A DNA stretch of 47,659 nucleotides, taken from the NCBI GenBank assembly GCA_019359415.1, contig JAHHHH010000059.1, positions 1 to 47,659 on the forward strand, given 5' to 3'. The notes under the pieces are model-generated. The model was not told where the DNA came from. It was given only the letters and a program-made list of their open reading frames with translations, and did not search any database. Shown piece by piece: positions 25,310 to 34,006 of the stretch. This DNA comes from Iphinoe sp. HA4291-MV1. Lineage in GTDB: Bacteria > Cyanobacteriota > Cyanobacteriia > Cyanobacteriales > Nostocaceae. The position numbers and the translations under genes are program-made. Position 1 is the first letter of the stretch. Every line of letters begins with the position of its first letter.

Positions 25310-26176
25310 TTGCCTGTGTTTCCATCTTCTGCCTTTGAAGGCAATCTTTACGATTTTTCTGAAGCACCCCAACGTGCGCCAATTGGAATTTTTGACAGTG
25401 GTGTAGGTGGTTTAACAGTACTACGCCAACTCTACCGCCAACTCCCTAATGAATCAGTTATTTACTTTGGGGATACAGCTCGACTTCCATATGGTATTCG
25501 CTCGCAAGCAGAGATTATACAATTTATGCGAGAAATCCTCACCTGGCTGCAACAGCAGCGTGTAAAAATGGTCGTTATGGCTTGTAATACCAGTTCGGCA
25601 CTGGCGCTGAAGGTGGTACGTGAGGAATTTTCTTTACCAATCCTCGACATTATCCTACCAGGGGCAAGGGCAGCAGTACGAAGTGGAAAGCGCATTGGTG
25701 TGATTGCCACTCCCGCAACAGCCAAAAGCAATGCCTATCGCCATGCTATCTTAGAGATAAATCCCGATGTCCAAGTGTGGCAAGTCAGTTGCCCTGAATT
25801 TGTGCCGCTTGTTGAGCAAAACCGCATTCATGACCCCTACACTGTAAAGGTAGCACGCTCATATCTAGAACCACTCCTACAGCATGAGATAGACACATTA
25901 GTTTATGGCTGTACTCACTATCCTCTCTTGGCTCCAGTACTGCGATCGCTTCTCCCTTCTTACGTGAAACTAGTTGATCCAGCAGAATATGTCGTTGCTG
26001 CTTGTGCCCAAGATTTAGACATCTTGGGCTTGAAAAACACCTATCCACCTCTGCCAACTTGCTTTGCCGTCAGTGGATGTCCACAACAATTTGCCCAATC
26101 CTCTATACAGTGGCTGGGTTATGCCCCAGTCGTTGAGGTGGTGCAATTGACAAATATGGCAGTTTCTAGTATATAA
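25310..26176 (+). CDS. murI: glutamate racemase
   Basis: A 288-residue cofactor-independent racemase making D-glutamate for peptidoglycan. Both catalytic Cys regions are present: VVMACNTSSALA and LVYGCTHYPLL. The N-terminal IGIFDSGVGGLTVLRQL and YFGDTARLPYG are diagnostic. The start is a TTG (25310) or a GTG two codons later; no strong Shine-Dalgarno is visible and repeat DNA precedes it. It lies downstream of amiC2 in the same direction, a linkage I also recall from Anabaena. Confidence 0.95.
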   Translation: MPVFPSSAFEGNLYDFSEAPQRAPIGIFDSGVGGLTVLRQLYRQLPNESVIYFGDTARLPYGIRSQAEIIQFMREILTWLQQQRVKMVVMACNTSSALALKVVREEFSLPILDIILPGARAAVRSGKRIGVIATPATAKSNAYRHAILEINPDVQVWQVSCPEFVPLVEQNRIHDPYTVKVARSYLEPLLQHEIDTLVYGCTHYPLLAPVLRSLLPSYVKLVDPAEYVVAACAQDLDILGLKNTYPPLPTCFAVSGCPQQFAQSSIQWLGYAPVVEVVQLTNMAVSSI

Positions 26177-26253
26177 TCTTTTGTCATTAGCTATAAGTCA
26201 AAGGTCATAAGATTTTGACATTTTGACTCATAGTTAATAATGACTAATGAACG

Positions 26254-26451
26254 CTAATGAACGCTTGTTGCTTCAGTAACCTTCGGTCTTATTGTAGTTT
26301 CCTGCTTGTGCTTTCCTTGAGAAGCCAAAGAAACACCTGTAGGAGTGGTTTTTTTTCCGGTTCTCTTTGCTAGTGCTAATAGTAGGTAAACTGCTAACAA
26401 ATAACCAGAAGCTAATGTAAAAATCATCATAGGTATTTTTCCGTAAATCAT
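26254..26451 (-). CDS. small single-pass membrane protein (hypothetical)
   Basis: A 65-residue frame from ATG 26451 (a GTG five codons earlier is possible). One hydrophobic helix at about 8-27 (MMIFTLASGYLLAVYLLLAL) is followed by a basic, Thr-rich cytoplasmic-type tail (KRTGKKTTPTGVSLASQGKHKQ). I do not recognise the family. Length, topology and position between two conserved genes make it plausible. The ribosome binding site (GGTAG) is weak. Confidence 0.45.
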   Translation of the reverse strand: MIYGKIPMMIFTLASGYLLAVYLLLALAKRTGKKTTPTGVSLASQGKHKQETTIRPKVTEATSVH

Positions 26452-27531
26452 TTTTTCTACCAGCACTTCTGTCTAGGGAATATAAAATTGAATAAGATTA
26501 GCAGACTGACAGCTACATAAACTTACTTTTAATAGCTGTTTGTGCACTGCCAAACCCTAGGTAGAACTCTATCTCTGTGCTAAACTCGCTTCTATTCACT
26601 TTTTCTTGCAGACTATACCTACAACAGCAGTCAAATGACTAAACAGCATCTTTGAACTACTGCTGCAGCAATTTACCCAGCCTGCATTTTTCCGCAAACA
26701 CTTTACCTTGTACAGTAAGATATACGCTCTTGCTACGCTAAACAAACGCAGCATTTTTCCTCACGGAAAGCGCATGGTTCTAACCTTAGAGGTTTGCACA
26801 CGAGACTCTAACCAATGAGATATCTCCCTTGGCTGTAGCCCACGATACTCTATTGCGACTCACAACACCAGATGAACAAAAACACCGAACGGTGATTTTT
26901 TCTGGTGAGGTGAATATCTCGAAGTTTTAAATCCCTTGATTTTAGCGTAACACAACGACCCTGACTTTTTCGCCAATTTTTCTGCTAGATTTTAAATCTT
27001 CTAGTGTAAGTTATACAAGATTTAGCTTAATTCTTCTCTGAAAAAATAAGTCATGTGTCATAGATGATGAGTAGAGAGTGCAGGACTTTTCAGGCTTAGT
27101 TTTCACCTTTACTTGAAGAGTTTATAGTAGAAGATAAAGTTTTTGTAAAAATACAGAGCTTTTGTCTACTGTATAGCGACTCTTGTCTTATGTGTAACAA
27201 GTAGCAAAAGTGTCACATGTGCTAGAGAATATATTTACAAAAGCGTTAGTATATTTTTTTCTCTAACTTGAGAAAATGAGAAAATATGTCAAAGTTATGT
27301 TGACAAAACTCTTTGAATGTGGGCTTGAATCCTTTGTGCTGTTTGACCAGAAATCTCATTTAATGGGCAATGGGCAATTCCCAATTTCCATTTGTATCAA
27401 TGATTAAAGTGAAACGGTATGAGTTGGTGAGTTCTTTCTTGGTCATGAAAACTTTGCGCTGGCACAGGGTTATCTTAAAATGAGTATAGGATCTGTAAAC
27501 TTTCGTAACTAAAGCCAGAGTCTGCCCATCC
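26452..27531. other. 1.1-kb intergenic region upstream of sds
   Basis: No protein gene that I trust. It contains the hairpin at 26866-26907, a partial tRNA-like string near 26785-26845 (rejected as a tRNA), and GGGCAAT/TTCCCAA repeats near 27361-27390. AT-rich DNA around 27140-27300 may carry the sds promoter. Confidence 0.5.
26866..26907 (+). ncRNA. hairpin with T-run, candidate small RNA 3' end or terminator
   Basis: The nested inverted repeat CACCAGA...(CACCG AA CGGTG)...TCTGGTG has complementary A and T tracts between its arms (AAAAA and ATTTTTT). The inner CACCGAACGGTG followed by ATTTTTTC is a classic intrinsic terminator on the plus strand. No plus-strand gene ends nearby (murI ends 0.7 kb away), so it may end an unannotated small RNA. 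The 5' end of such an RNA is unknown. Confidence 0.4.
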
Positions 27532-28503
27532 ATGACCCCAGCCACCTCCCTTTTTTCCCCAGTGGAAGCCGACCTGCAAATACTAGCAGACAATTTGAAA
27601 CAGCTAGTTGGAAACGGTCATCCCATTCTTTGTGCAGCAGCCGAACATCTATTTGGAGCTAGGGGAAAGCGCATAAGACCGGCAATCGTCCTCCTCGCAT
27701 CGCGGGCAACTATGCTCGAACAAGACATTACGCCTCGTCACCGACGTTTAGCTGAGATTACGGAAATGATTCACACAGCTAGCTTGGTGCATGACGATGT
27801 GGTAGACGAATCTCAAATGCGGCGTGGCGTTTCCACAGTTCACAGTTTATTTGGCAACAGAATAGCAATATTAGCAGGAGATTTTCTCTTTGCCCAATCT
27901 TCCTGGTATCTAGCCAATCTAGACAATTTGGAGGTGGTGAAACTGCTGTCGGAGGTGATTATGGATCTAGCTACTGGCGAGATTCAGCAGGGATTGAATC
28001 GCTTCGATACAAACATCTCGATTGACACTTACCTCGAAAAGACCTACTACAAAACAGCGTCATTGATTGCTAACAGTTCAAAAGCAGCTGGATTACTGAG
28101 CGATGTTTCCCAAGAAACAGCCGAACACTTGTATAGCTACGGGCGTCATCTTGGTTTAGCGTTCCAGATTGTAGATGACATTTTAGATTTCACAAGTTCG
28201 ACAGATATCTTGGGTAAGCCAGCAGGATCAGATTTGAACAGTGGCAATCTCACTGCGCCAGTTTTATTCGCATTAGAAGAAAAACCCTACTTGGAAGTCC
28301 TGATAGACAGAGAGTTTGCTCAGGAAGGCGACTTAGAGCAATCCATGTCCTTAATACACGACAGTCGAGGTATTCAGCGCTCAAGAGACTTAGCCGATCA
28401 CCACGCGAAGCTAGCTGTTGAGCATCTTGTAGATCTTCCACCCTCTGAATCTCGGCAAGCCCTGATTAAGATGGCTGATTACGTACTGAGTAGGCTCTAT
28501 TAG
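27532..28503 (+). CDS. sds: all-trans polyprenyl (solanesyl) diphosphate synthase
   Basis: A 323-residue trans-prenyltransferase. The first Asp-rich motif is in LVHDDVVDESQMRRG (about 85-99) and the second in FQIVDDILDFTSSTD (about 210-224), with GKRIRP and the KTASLIANS region between expected partners. Residues before the first motif are small (HTAS), permitting a long product. In cyanobacteria this enzyme makes the C45 side chain of plastoquinone. ATG 27532 gives the standard N-terminus. It is transcribed alone; 0.5 kb of repeat-containing DNA precedes it. Product length is inferred by family. Confidence 0.9.
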   Translation: MTPATSLFSPVEADLQILADNLKQLVGNGHPILCAAAEHLFGARGKRIRPAIVLLASRATMLEQDITPRHRRLAEITEMIHTASLVHDDVVDESQMRRGVSTVHSLFGNRIAILAGDFLFAQSSWYLANLDNLEVVKLLSEVIMDLATGEIQQGLNRFDTNISIDTYLEKTYYKTASLIANSSKAAGLLSDVSQETAEHLYSYGRHLGLAFQIVDDILDFTSSTDILGKPAGSDLNSGNLTAPVLFALEEKPYLEVLIDREFAQEGDLEQSMSLIHDSRGIQRSRDLADHHAKLAVEHLVDLPPSESRQALIKMADYVLSRLY

Positions 28504-28543
28504 GAGAAATGGGAAAGTCATCTAAAGATGAAGAATAAAGTAT

Positions 28544-28600
28544 ACCCCACGGATAAATCCGGGGGCGTCCTTCTTTCGGTCAGTTCCCTTTCGGGGAAAT
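28544..28600. repeat. double hairpin downstream of sds
   Basis: CCCCACGGATAAATCCGGGGGC and TTCCCTTTCGGGGAA form two adjacent stems. ACGGATAAATCCG with TTCGGTCAGTTCCC resembles end hairpins of cyanobacterial IS200/IS605-type elements. It may be a relic, now possibly acting as the sds terminator. No transposase is present. Confidence 0.4.
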
Positions 28601-28672
28601 TCAAAATTGTTTTTGAATTTTGAACTTTGAATGAGCGAATTTGAGCTTGTCTCCCTCGCTCTCACTGCTCTT

Positions 28673-29146
28673 CTACGCAATATCTGGAGGAATTTGTCTT
28701 TTTACTCGGTTTTGCTGCAACTGCTGTTGAATTAAGTGTTGCAGGTCAGTTCGTCGGATTTCAACGCTCGTGGTGGTGATCCCAGAGGTTTCAAAAAAAA
28801 CTATACTATCTACGGGTTCCATTGCTACCAATTGGAACAAAATGTGAGTGACAGGGATAAGTGCAGCTATCAATTGAGGGTCAAGCCCAGCAGATGATCC
28901 CAGTGGGACATCCTGTATTGTAGGAAAAGCATAAATGACGCACTTTTCCAACTGTGGATTCGCGTGATTGCTCAATGTAGTCAAAACCCAGACCTCTTCC
29001 ATGTTTTGGAGAATATAGTACTGGGAATGGCGTAATTTCCGAGCGATCGCGCTAAGGACAGGAGCGATTGCTGTGACAAGTTGCGGAGTAACACCATCTT
29101 GGGGTGCATTGTCAATGAGCAATTGAATTTGTGCTTGTAAGTCCAT
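28673..29146 (-). CDS. conserved cyanobacterial protein upstream of hetZ
   Basis: A 157-residue soluble protein starting MDLQAQIQLLIDNAPQDGV. It reads as an alpha/beta protein: VLSAIARKLRHSQYYILQNMEEVWVLTTLSN, then LEKCVIYAFPTIQDV and DSIVFFETSGITTTSVEIRR. I recognise it as a conserved cyanobacterial hypothetical that, from memory, also lies next to hetZ elsewhere. The frame extends 19 codons further to 29203, but the internal Met gives a more natural start. There is no signal or membrane segment. It is divergent from hetZ, sharing a 220-bp gap. No function is assigned. Confidence 0.7.
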   Translation of the reverse strand: MDLQAQIQLLIDNAPQDGVTPQLVTAIAPVLSAIARKLRHSQYYILQNMEEVWVLTTLSNHANPQLEKCVIYAFPTIQDVPLGSSAGLDPQLIAALIPVTHILFQLVAMEPVDSIVFFETSGITTTSVEIRRTDLQHLIQQQLQQNRVKRQIPPDIA

Positions 29147-29366
29147 AATGACCTGTAAACTGATGAATGGGTAATGGCGATAACATCTATGAAGAGCGAA
29201 CAATCAAACGAAATTTGGGCAAACAAAATTTGGCAATAGTAAATTCAGCCCTTACCTATAACACATGATTTAGGCACGTTTGACTTGTACGCAAAATCCT
29301 TAACCCAATGCCCTCAGTCTTACAGGTGGTACATAAGTATGATAGGGTCTTTCTAAACATCAGACT

Positions 29367-30557
29367 ATGAATTCAGCCGCAACCATAACAATTCAGGGAG
29401 TAAGTTCTATCGGCGTGGAGGCGATATTTCAACTCCTTTTCAAGGAGCTTCAGCAATCAACCAAAGCTTCGGAACAAAATTGCCACGATGTGGCAACGCG
29501 AATTGCTGCCGAAGTTTATAGAATTTGCAGTGAAAGCAAGCGTATCCAAGCTGCTGGTACTGTGGAAAATTCTGCAATAACCCTTGCTCGACATCGATTG
29601 CAACAGTGTCTTAGATACTACGAGTTGGGTTCCAATCGGGGCAGAGTAGAGTTACATAGTACTTTGAGTGCGATTATTTATCGCTACATCAATCCTCCCC
29701 AAAGACAATTGAGTTATCAAGGGCGGCTCGTCGTCATCGAAGATTTTTTGCAGAGTTTTTACCTAGAGGCATTAAACGCCTGCCGACGGGAGAATCAGCT
29801 GGGTACTAGCTATCGTCCCCAAACACTTTTGGAGTTGGCAGAATACATGGCATTTACCGAACGCTATGCCAAGCGAAGAATTCCTTTACCAGGACGTCAA
29901 CAACAGCTGATTATTCTCCGGGCACAAACATTTTCTCAACAACAACCGCCAGAAACCTGCGTAGACATAGAACAAGCAGCGGAAGGTAGTGGCAACGAAG
30001 CTGATGGCTCTTGGGAAGATCCAGCAGTGCAGCAATTGCGAAGTGCGATGGCAACACAACCAGAGCCAGAACCTCAAGAAGATACGTTACGCTCTGTCGT
30101 GATTACCGAACTCATGAATTATCTGGAAGAGCGGCAACAATCAGATTGTGCTGATTACTTTGCTTTGCGCCTCCAGGACTTATCAGCACAGGAAATTGAG
30201 TCAATTTTGGGGTTAACTCCTCGCCAGCGGGATTATTTACAGCAGCGCTTTAAATACCATTTAATTCGGTTTGCCTTATTGCATCGCTGGGAGTTGGTTC
30301 ACGAGTGGTTGGAAGCAGATTTGCACACAAATTTGGGCTTAACTCCTCAGCAATGGGAGGTGTACACAGCGCAACTGGACGAAAAACAGCGATCTCTATT
30401 AGAGTTGAAACAACAGGGTCATCCGGATGAAAAAATTGCCAAAACTCTAGGATTGTCAATGGCACAATTGCAAAAACGTTGGTTTAAAATTCTTGAACAA
30501 GCTTGGGAAATTCGTAACTCTTTAATTTCCGGATCAGGTTCACCTATTCATGAATAG
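29367..30557 (+). CDS. hetZ: heterocyst differentiation regulator HetZ
   Basis: A 396-residue protein matching HetZ of Anabaena (alr0099). HetZ acts early in heterocyst commitment, is under HetR control in Anabaena and binds DNA. Segments visible here are RGRVELHSTLSAIIYRYINP, LLELAEYMAFTERYAKRRIP and a region that fits a helix-turn-helix, DLSAQEIESILGLTPRQRDY (271-290). A second helix-turn-helix-like stretch follows at about 353-373 (DEKIAKTLGLSMAQLQKRW). A low-complexity Glu/Gln-rich segment lies near 190-240. The stop overlaps the start of patU by eight bases, so the two are coupled. The length matches the family. Confidence 0.93.
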   Translation: MNSAATITIQGVSSIGVEAIFQLLFKELQQSTKASEQNCHDVATRIAAEVYRICSESKRIQAAGTVENSAITLARHRLQQCLRYYELGSNRGRVELHSTLSAIIYRYINPPQRQLSYQGRLVVIEDFLQSFYLEALNACRRENQLGTSYRPQTLLELAEYMAFTERYAKRRIPLPGRQQQLIILRAQTFSQQQPPETCVDIEQAAEGSGNEADGSWEDPAVQQLRSAMATQPEPEPQEDTLRSVVITELMNYLEERQQSDCADYFALRLQDLSAQEIESILGLTPRQRDYLQQRFKYHLIRFALLHRWELVHEWLEADLHTNLGLTPQQWEVYTAQLDEKQRSLLELKQQGHPDEKIAKTLGLSMAQLQKRWFKILEQAWEIRNSLISGSGSPIHE

Positions 30558-31530
30558 TGACTCAGAATCCTTACAACACCAGTTAATTGCTTGGTTGTTG
30601 GTAAAAAATACCCAAACAGACGAGCACAACTTGGTCAATTGTGAGGAAAATGAAGGAGTAGAAATTTTTAATGAAAAAGTCGCCGCCCTAAATGGTGGCG
30701 CTTTTGAGTTAAGATGTATACCCCAAACCTTTCAACTGGGAGAAATTCCTACTGTGCAAGAACGTTTCCAAGCCGTCCTTAAACGTCGGTTACAAACTCA
30801 AATTCAAAATCATCCACCGTTATTCCCTTGGGAAGCACAACTTACAGACTATCCCGAGTGTCTAGACAAACCATCGCTTGAGTTGGTTCCAGTATGGGGC
30901 TGGGCAGCACAGCAATCGAAGCTGAATCTGCCGATTCCATTGCCGGAAAGAGTTTTCCAGCAATTGCTGGAGAAGTGTCAAGCGATCATTGCCTCTTCTG
31001 TGCCGTTAGGGGCAAAACTTGTTCAGACTGTGGAGAACCTCTTTCCTGACGATTCCCAAACATTGAACGACTTAGCAGGATTAGTGCTAAGAACTCCCTC
31101 TCGTTCTGTGGATGCTCTAGAAACAATGCCGAATCTAGAGAGTGATTACTCAGATTTACAACCACGTCAACAAATGGCGCTGTCGTTACTAGCGGCAAAA
31201 CAGCTGCTAGAAAATCTGACTCTGCCTATTTCAGCTACCAATCGAGTAGTAGAAAGGCAATGGCTAACGAGTGCAGGTGTTCTAACCTTGAAAGTAGAAT
31301 ACCAAACTCAAGATCAAGTGACGAAGCTAAGAGTTCAAAGTGAATTGCCCTCTAAAGCGATTGTGAAACTCCAAGGAGATGCCTCGCAAGCAACAGCTGA
31401 GTCATCAAGTCCGGGATGCTTGAGTGTAGAATTACACAATACTCAGCCAAACCAGACTTATACCTTGGAAGTTGAGTTAAAAGAAATAGACCAACAGCCG
31501 CTTGTATTCGTGATTGTTCCCACTGTGTAA
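30550..31530 (+). CDS. patU: heterocyst pattern protein PatU, undivided form
   Basis: A 326-residue protein directly after and overlapping hetZ. Its N-terminal part (QHQLIAWLLVKNTQTDE ... FELRCIPQTFQLGEIPTVQERF) and C-terminal part (DLQPRQQMALSLLAAKQLLENL ... VFVIVPTV) are in one frame. In Anabaena PCC 7120 the gene is split into patU5 and patU3; here it is whole, as in Nostoc punctiforme. PatU influences heterocyst spacing; its biochemistry is not established. The ATG sits inside the last codons of hetZ (CATGAATAG). Confidence 0.85.
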   Translation: MNSDSESLQHQLIAWLLVKNTQTDEHNLVNCEENEGVEIFNEKVAALNGGAFELRCIPQTFQLGEIPTVQERFQAVLKRRLQTQIQNHPPLFPWEAQLTDYPECLDKPSLELVPVWGWAAQQSKLNLPIPLPERVFQQLLEKCQAIIASSVPLGAKLVQTVENLFPDDSQTLNDLAGLVLRTPSRSVDALETMPNLESDYSDLQPRQQMALSLLAAKQLLENLTLPISATNRVVERQWLTSAGVLTLKVEYQTQDQVTKLRVQSELPSKAIVKLQGDASQATAESSSPGCLSVELHNTQPNQTYTLEVELKEIDQQPLVFVIVPTV

Positions 31531-31837
31531 ATTAAATTTGCCATCGCTAGCAATTTACGTTGATAAATGCCATTGATATGGAATGAGTATCCTGGTTTTG
31601 AGAAAATCCCCCATTTGTACAAAAGCGATCATTAGGGTGTCTACAGAAAGCTGCTATGAGGAATATACTCGCGAGTTCGGTTTTACCGACTCGTTTTGTG
31701 TCTGTGGCGTCCATATCTTTACTTGACTTACATACCCATAGACTGCTTTCTCATTAAGATGGTTAACAAATCCAGGATAGGTTGGCGTCTAAGCTGCAAG
31801 TCTTTTCTAGCGGCAAAATATGCAGGAGTCGCCGTTG

Positions 31838-32351
31838 ATGGAAATGGAAGGTTTGATTACTTTACGGGTGCTCGTGCTAGCGTTGGTAATTATAGGAGTT
31901 GTGGCGACTGAATATTGCTGCTGAGACTAAATTCAGTCTTTGGTTGGTATTGCTTTCGGTGGTGAGTGCAATTTGGAGTTACTATTGTCGCCACAATCGT
32001 AATGTCTCGGTTAAGTTCTGTATCGCCATAAGAATGTTGGCAGCACTGAGGGCTTTTTTTGGACAATTGTTTGGCGAGTTGAATGACACGCGGCTGGCTT
32101 TAGCGGAGTTATTAATTCAGCTCCTTTGTCTTTCACAGTTTTGATAAGCCTCGCCGCAAAGACTTAGGATATTCAATTATTATCAAATTGATATTACTTG
32201 GTGTGCCGTTAAGCTGAGTCAAATAGCATTCGTCCCAGTGCTGCTGTTATTTCTAGCAATTATCCTACCAACCCTAGTGCTTGATTCCCCTTCATGCCTC
32301 GGCTTGCAGTTACTAAAATCGTTCTTGGGCTTATGCCTGAGAACGAGATAA
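31838..32351 (+). pseudogene. decayed transglutaminase-like (TgpA/DUF3488) membrane gene
   Basis: The start looks intact: AGGAG nine bases before ATG 31838, then MEMEGLITLRVLVLALVIIG. Joining frames restores a familiar membrane region: VVATEIAAETKFSLWLV, ... LFGELNDTRLALAELLIQL, LHSFDKPRRKDLGYSIII, LSQIAFVPVLLLFLAIILP, TLVLD. This needs three single-base frame changes: extra bases near 31912 and 32131-32133, and a lost base near 32213. Similarity ends around 32315 and the catalytic transglutaminase domain is absent. Such proteins are normally several hundred residues longer. It is therefore a truncated, frameshifted relic. The family call is from memory of cyanobacterial homologues. Bases 31531-31837 hold nothing recognisable. 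Confidence 0.7.
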
Positions 32352-32525
32352 AAATAAAAAATCATCTTCTGAAAGTCATATTTTTGGTTAAATTGCTTTT
32401 GTTGGGGTGTTAACAAAGCGTAATCAATTAGGGATCGCATATCCCACTGAAAGCGATCGCAAAGTGAAGAAGAAAGAATTAGCAAGCTTCAAGTCATGAA
32501 GTCGGCTGTGGACATGGGGTAACAG

Positions 32526-32612
32526 ATGTTGGCAAACAAGCGCCGCCGGCTGACCGCTACTGAACAGCAATTGCTGGAGCTAAGAGTTCCCATCTTGAGA
32601 GAGACGGGTTGA
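32526..32612 (+). CDS. possible 28-residue mini-protein
   Basis: A short frame, MLANKRRRLTATEQQLLEL and nine more residues, with GGGGT before the ATG and a strong terminator 22 bases after the stop. The basic start followed by an amphipathic helix is protein-like. It could equally be a gene remnant or chance. Listed because the terminator otherwise has no gene. Confidence 0.2.
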   Translation: MLANKRRRLTATEQQLLELRVPILRETG

Positions 32613-32633
32613 GCAAGTTGCTATTCTCTATAG

Positions 32634-32665
32634 ACCGCCTTGGTTCAACAGTGAGCCGAGGCGGT
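32634..32665 (+). terminator. strong intrinsic terminator-like hairpin
   Basis: ACCGCCTTGGTTCA and TGAGCCGAGGCGGT form a 14-bp stem with two G-T wobbles and a 4-nt loop (ACAG), followed by TTGGTTTTC on the plus strand. On the minus strand it lies 21 bases after the E2 stop but lacks a U-run there. It may be bidirectional. Confidence 0.65.
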
Positions 32666-32686
32666 TTGGTTTTCATATCACTCAAA

Positions 32687-34006
32687 CTACAGCATCAAAG
32701 ATTCGGAATTCGTTTCAATTAACTTCGCCAAATCTTGCAAGAATGCTGCAGCATGAGCACCGTAGATAATGCGGTGGTCACAGGTAATATTCACCTGCAT
32801 CTGTTGCTTGACGCCAAATAGACCTTCAGCTGTTGCTACAACTTGGGGACGAGATGCACCAATTGCCAAAATAGAACCTTGTCCGGGTGGAAGAATTGCA
32901 TCAAATCTGTCTACACCGAACATTCCTAAGTTTGATATTGTAAAGGTGCCGCTGTTGTACTCCTCTGGTTGCAGCTTTTTAGCTCTGGCGCGATCTACTA
33001 AAGACTTCCAATTGCGCGATAAAGAGTATATATCCACCATGTCTGCGCTCTGTAATACTGGTGTAATCAATCCCCCATCATCCATTGCCACCGCCACGGC
33101 AATATTAATACTGGAGTGGTACACAATTCCTTGTTCTGAATAGCTGGCATTAAGCAGTGAGTGTTTTTGCAATGTCACCGCCACGGCTTTTGCCAGTAGA
33201 GCCGTCATAGTCACGCCTTTAGACTTAATTTGTTTATAAAGCTTGTCGAGCGCATCAGTGGTAATAGTGTATCCTACATGGATGACTGGCACAGAGAGGC
33301 TAGCTACCATGTTCCGCACTACAGCATTTTGTAGAGTCGTCAAAGGTACTACCTGACCCGGAGCTACGGCGTTTGCCCCTTGGGGTGCTGTTCCTTGCCC
33401 AATCACTGGTGTTGGTGCGAGTGCAGGAGTGCCTTTGGCAGGTTTAGGTGCGACTGAGGTGACTGTGGCGGGTTGTTTGCTAGATTTTCCAACTGCTGCT
33501 TCTACATCTTGGGCGACAATGCGACCATGGGGACCACTACCAGAAATACCGTTCAAATCAACTTTCAGTTCCTTCGCTAACTTGCGAGCACGGGGTGAAA
33601 CTACGAGCCGACCATTTGTACGGGCTTTGGAGCCGTTTTGAGAAGCAGCAGGTGTTGCAACTGTGGTTGTCTGTGGTACTTTTCCAGAAATGGCAGCACT
33701 TGCTTCATCAATAGCCGCAGTACTTTCAGAATTCGCTTGAGCAATTGCAGTTTCGATTTCAGCTTCGGTTTCTGCCAACAAGGCGATCGCAGATCCAACG
33801 GAGGCTGTTTCACCAGCTTGCACGATGATGTGAGCAAGATATCCTTCATAAAAGGATTCCACATCCATATCTGCTTTATCTGACTCGACAACCACCACTG
33901 TTTCGCCTTTTTCCACTTTGTCTCCAGGAGATTTTACCCAAGAGACGATTTTACCTTCGGTCATGGTGGAACTTAGCGCCGGCATAAATACTTCGTTAAT
34001 GCTCAT
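32687..34006 (-). CDS. dihydrolipoamide acetyltransferase (pyruvate dehydrogenase E2)
   Basis: A 439-residue E2 of the 2-oxo-acid dehydrogenase family. The N-terminal lipoyl domain has its acceptor Lys44 in ESDKADMD. An Ala/Ser/Pro linker leads to the peripheral subunit-binding domain (VSPRARKLAKELKVDLNGISGSGPHGRIVAQDV). The catalytic domain ends with the active-site CDHRIIYGAHAAAFL (His411). The common DHRxxDG reads DHRIIYG here, which I recall as usual in cyanobacterial E2s. It transfers acetyl to CoA in the pyruvate dehydrogenase complex; no E1 or E3 gene is adjacent. It starts at an ATG with the usual MSINEVFMPALSSTM terminus. Confidence 0.93.
   Translation of the reverse strand: MSINEVFMPALSSTMTEGKIVSWVKSPGDKVEKGETVVVVESDKADMDVESFYEGYLAHIIVQAGETASVGSAIALLAETEAEIETAIAQANSESTAAIDEASAAISGKVPQTTTVATPAASQNGSKARTNGRLVVSPRARKLAKELKVDLNGISGSGPHGRIVAQDVEAAVGKSSKQPATVTSVAPKPAKGTPALAPTPVIGQGTAPQGANAVAPGQVVPLTTLQNAVVRNMVASLSVPVIHVGYTITTDALDKLYKQIKSKGVTMTALLAKAVAVTLQKHSLLNASYSEQGIVYHSSINIAVAVAMDDGGLITPVLQSADMVDIYSLSRNWKSLVDRARAKKLQPEEYNSGTFTISNLGMFGVDRFDAILPPGQGSILAIGASRPQVVATAEGLFGVKQQMQVNITCDHRIIYGAHAAAFLQDLAKLIETNSESLML

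Noticed and set aside
26785-26850. tRNA-like string on the minus strand (GGGAGATATCTCATTGGTTAG and GTGCAAACC)
   Set aside because: A D-arm-like part is recognisable, but the anticodon stem does not pair, no matching acceptor strand (ATCTCCC) follows and the T-arm is not canonical. At most a degraded relic.
27360-27593. 77-residue minus-strand frame overlapping the start of sds
   Set aside because: It consists of repeat DNA plus the antisense of sds, with no family features.
29204-29366. HetR-binding palindrome (GAGGGGTCTAACCCCTC type) upstream of hetZ
   Set aside because: Only scattered fragments such as AGGGTCTTTCTAA are present. No full palindrome is visible in this gap; the site may lie further upstream or be diverged.
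31696-31911. 71-residue frame starting before the transglutaminase relic
   Set aside because: It runs out of frame over the better-supported start at 31838 and has no recognisable protein features.
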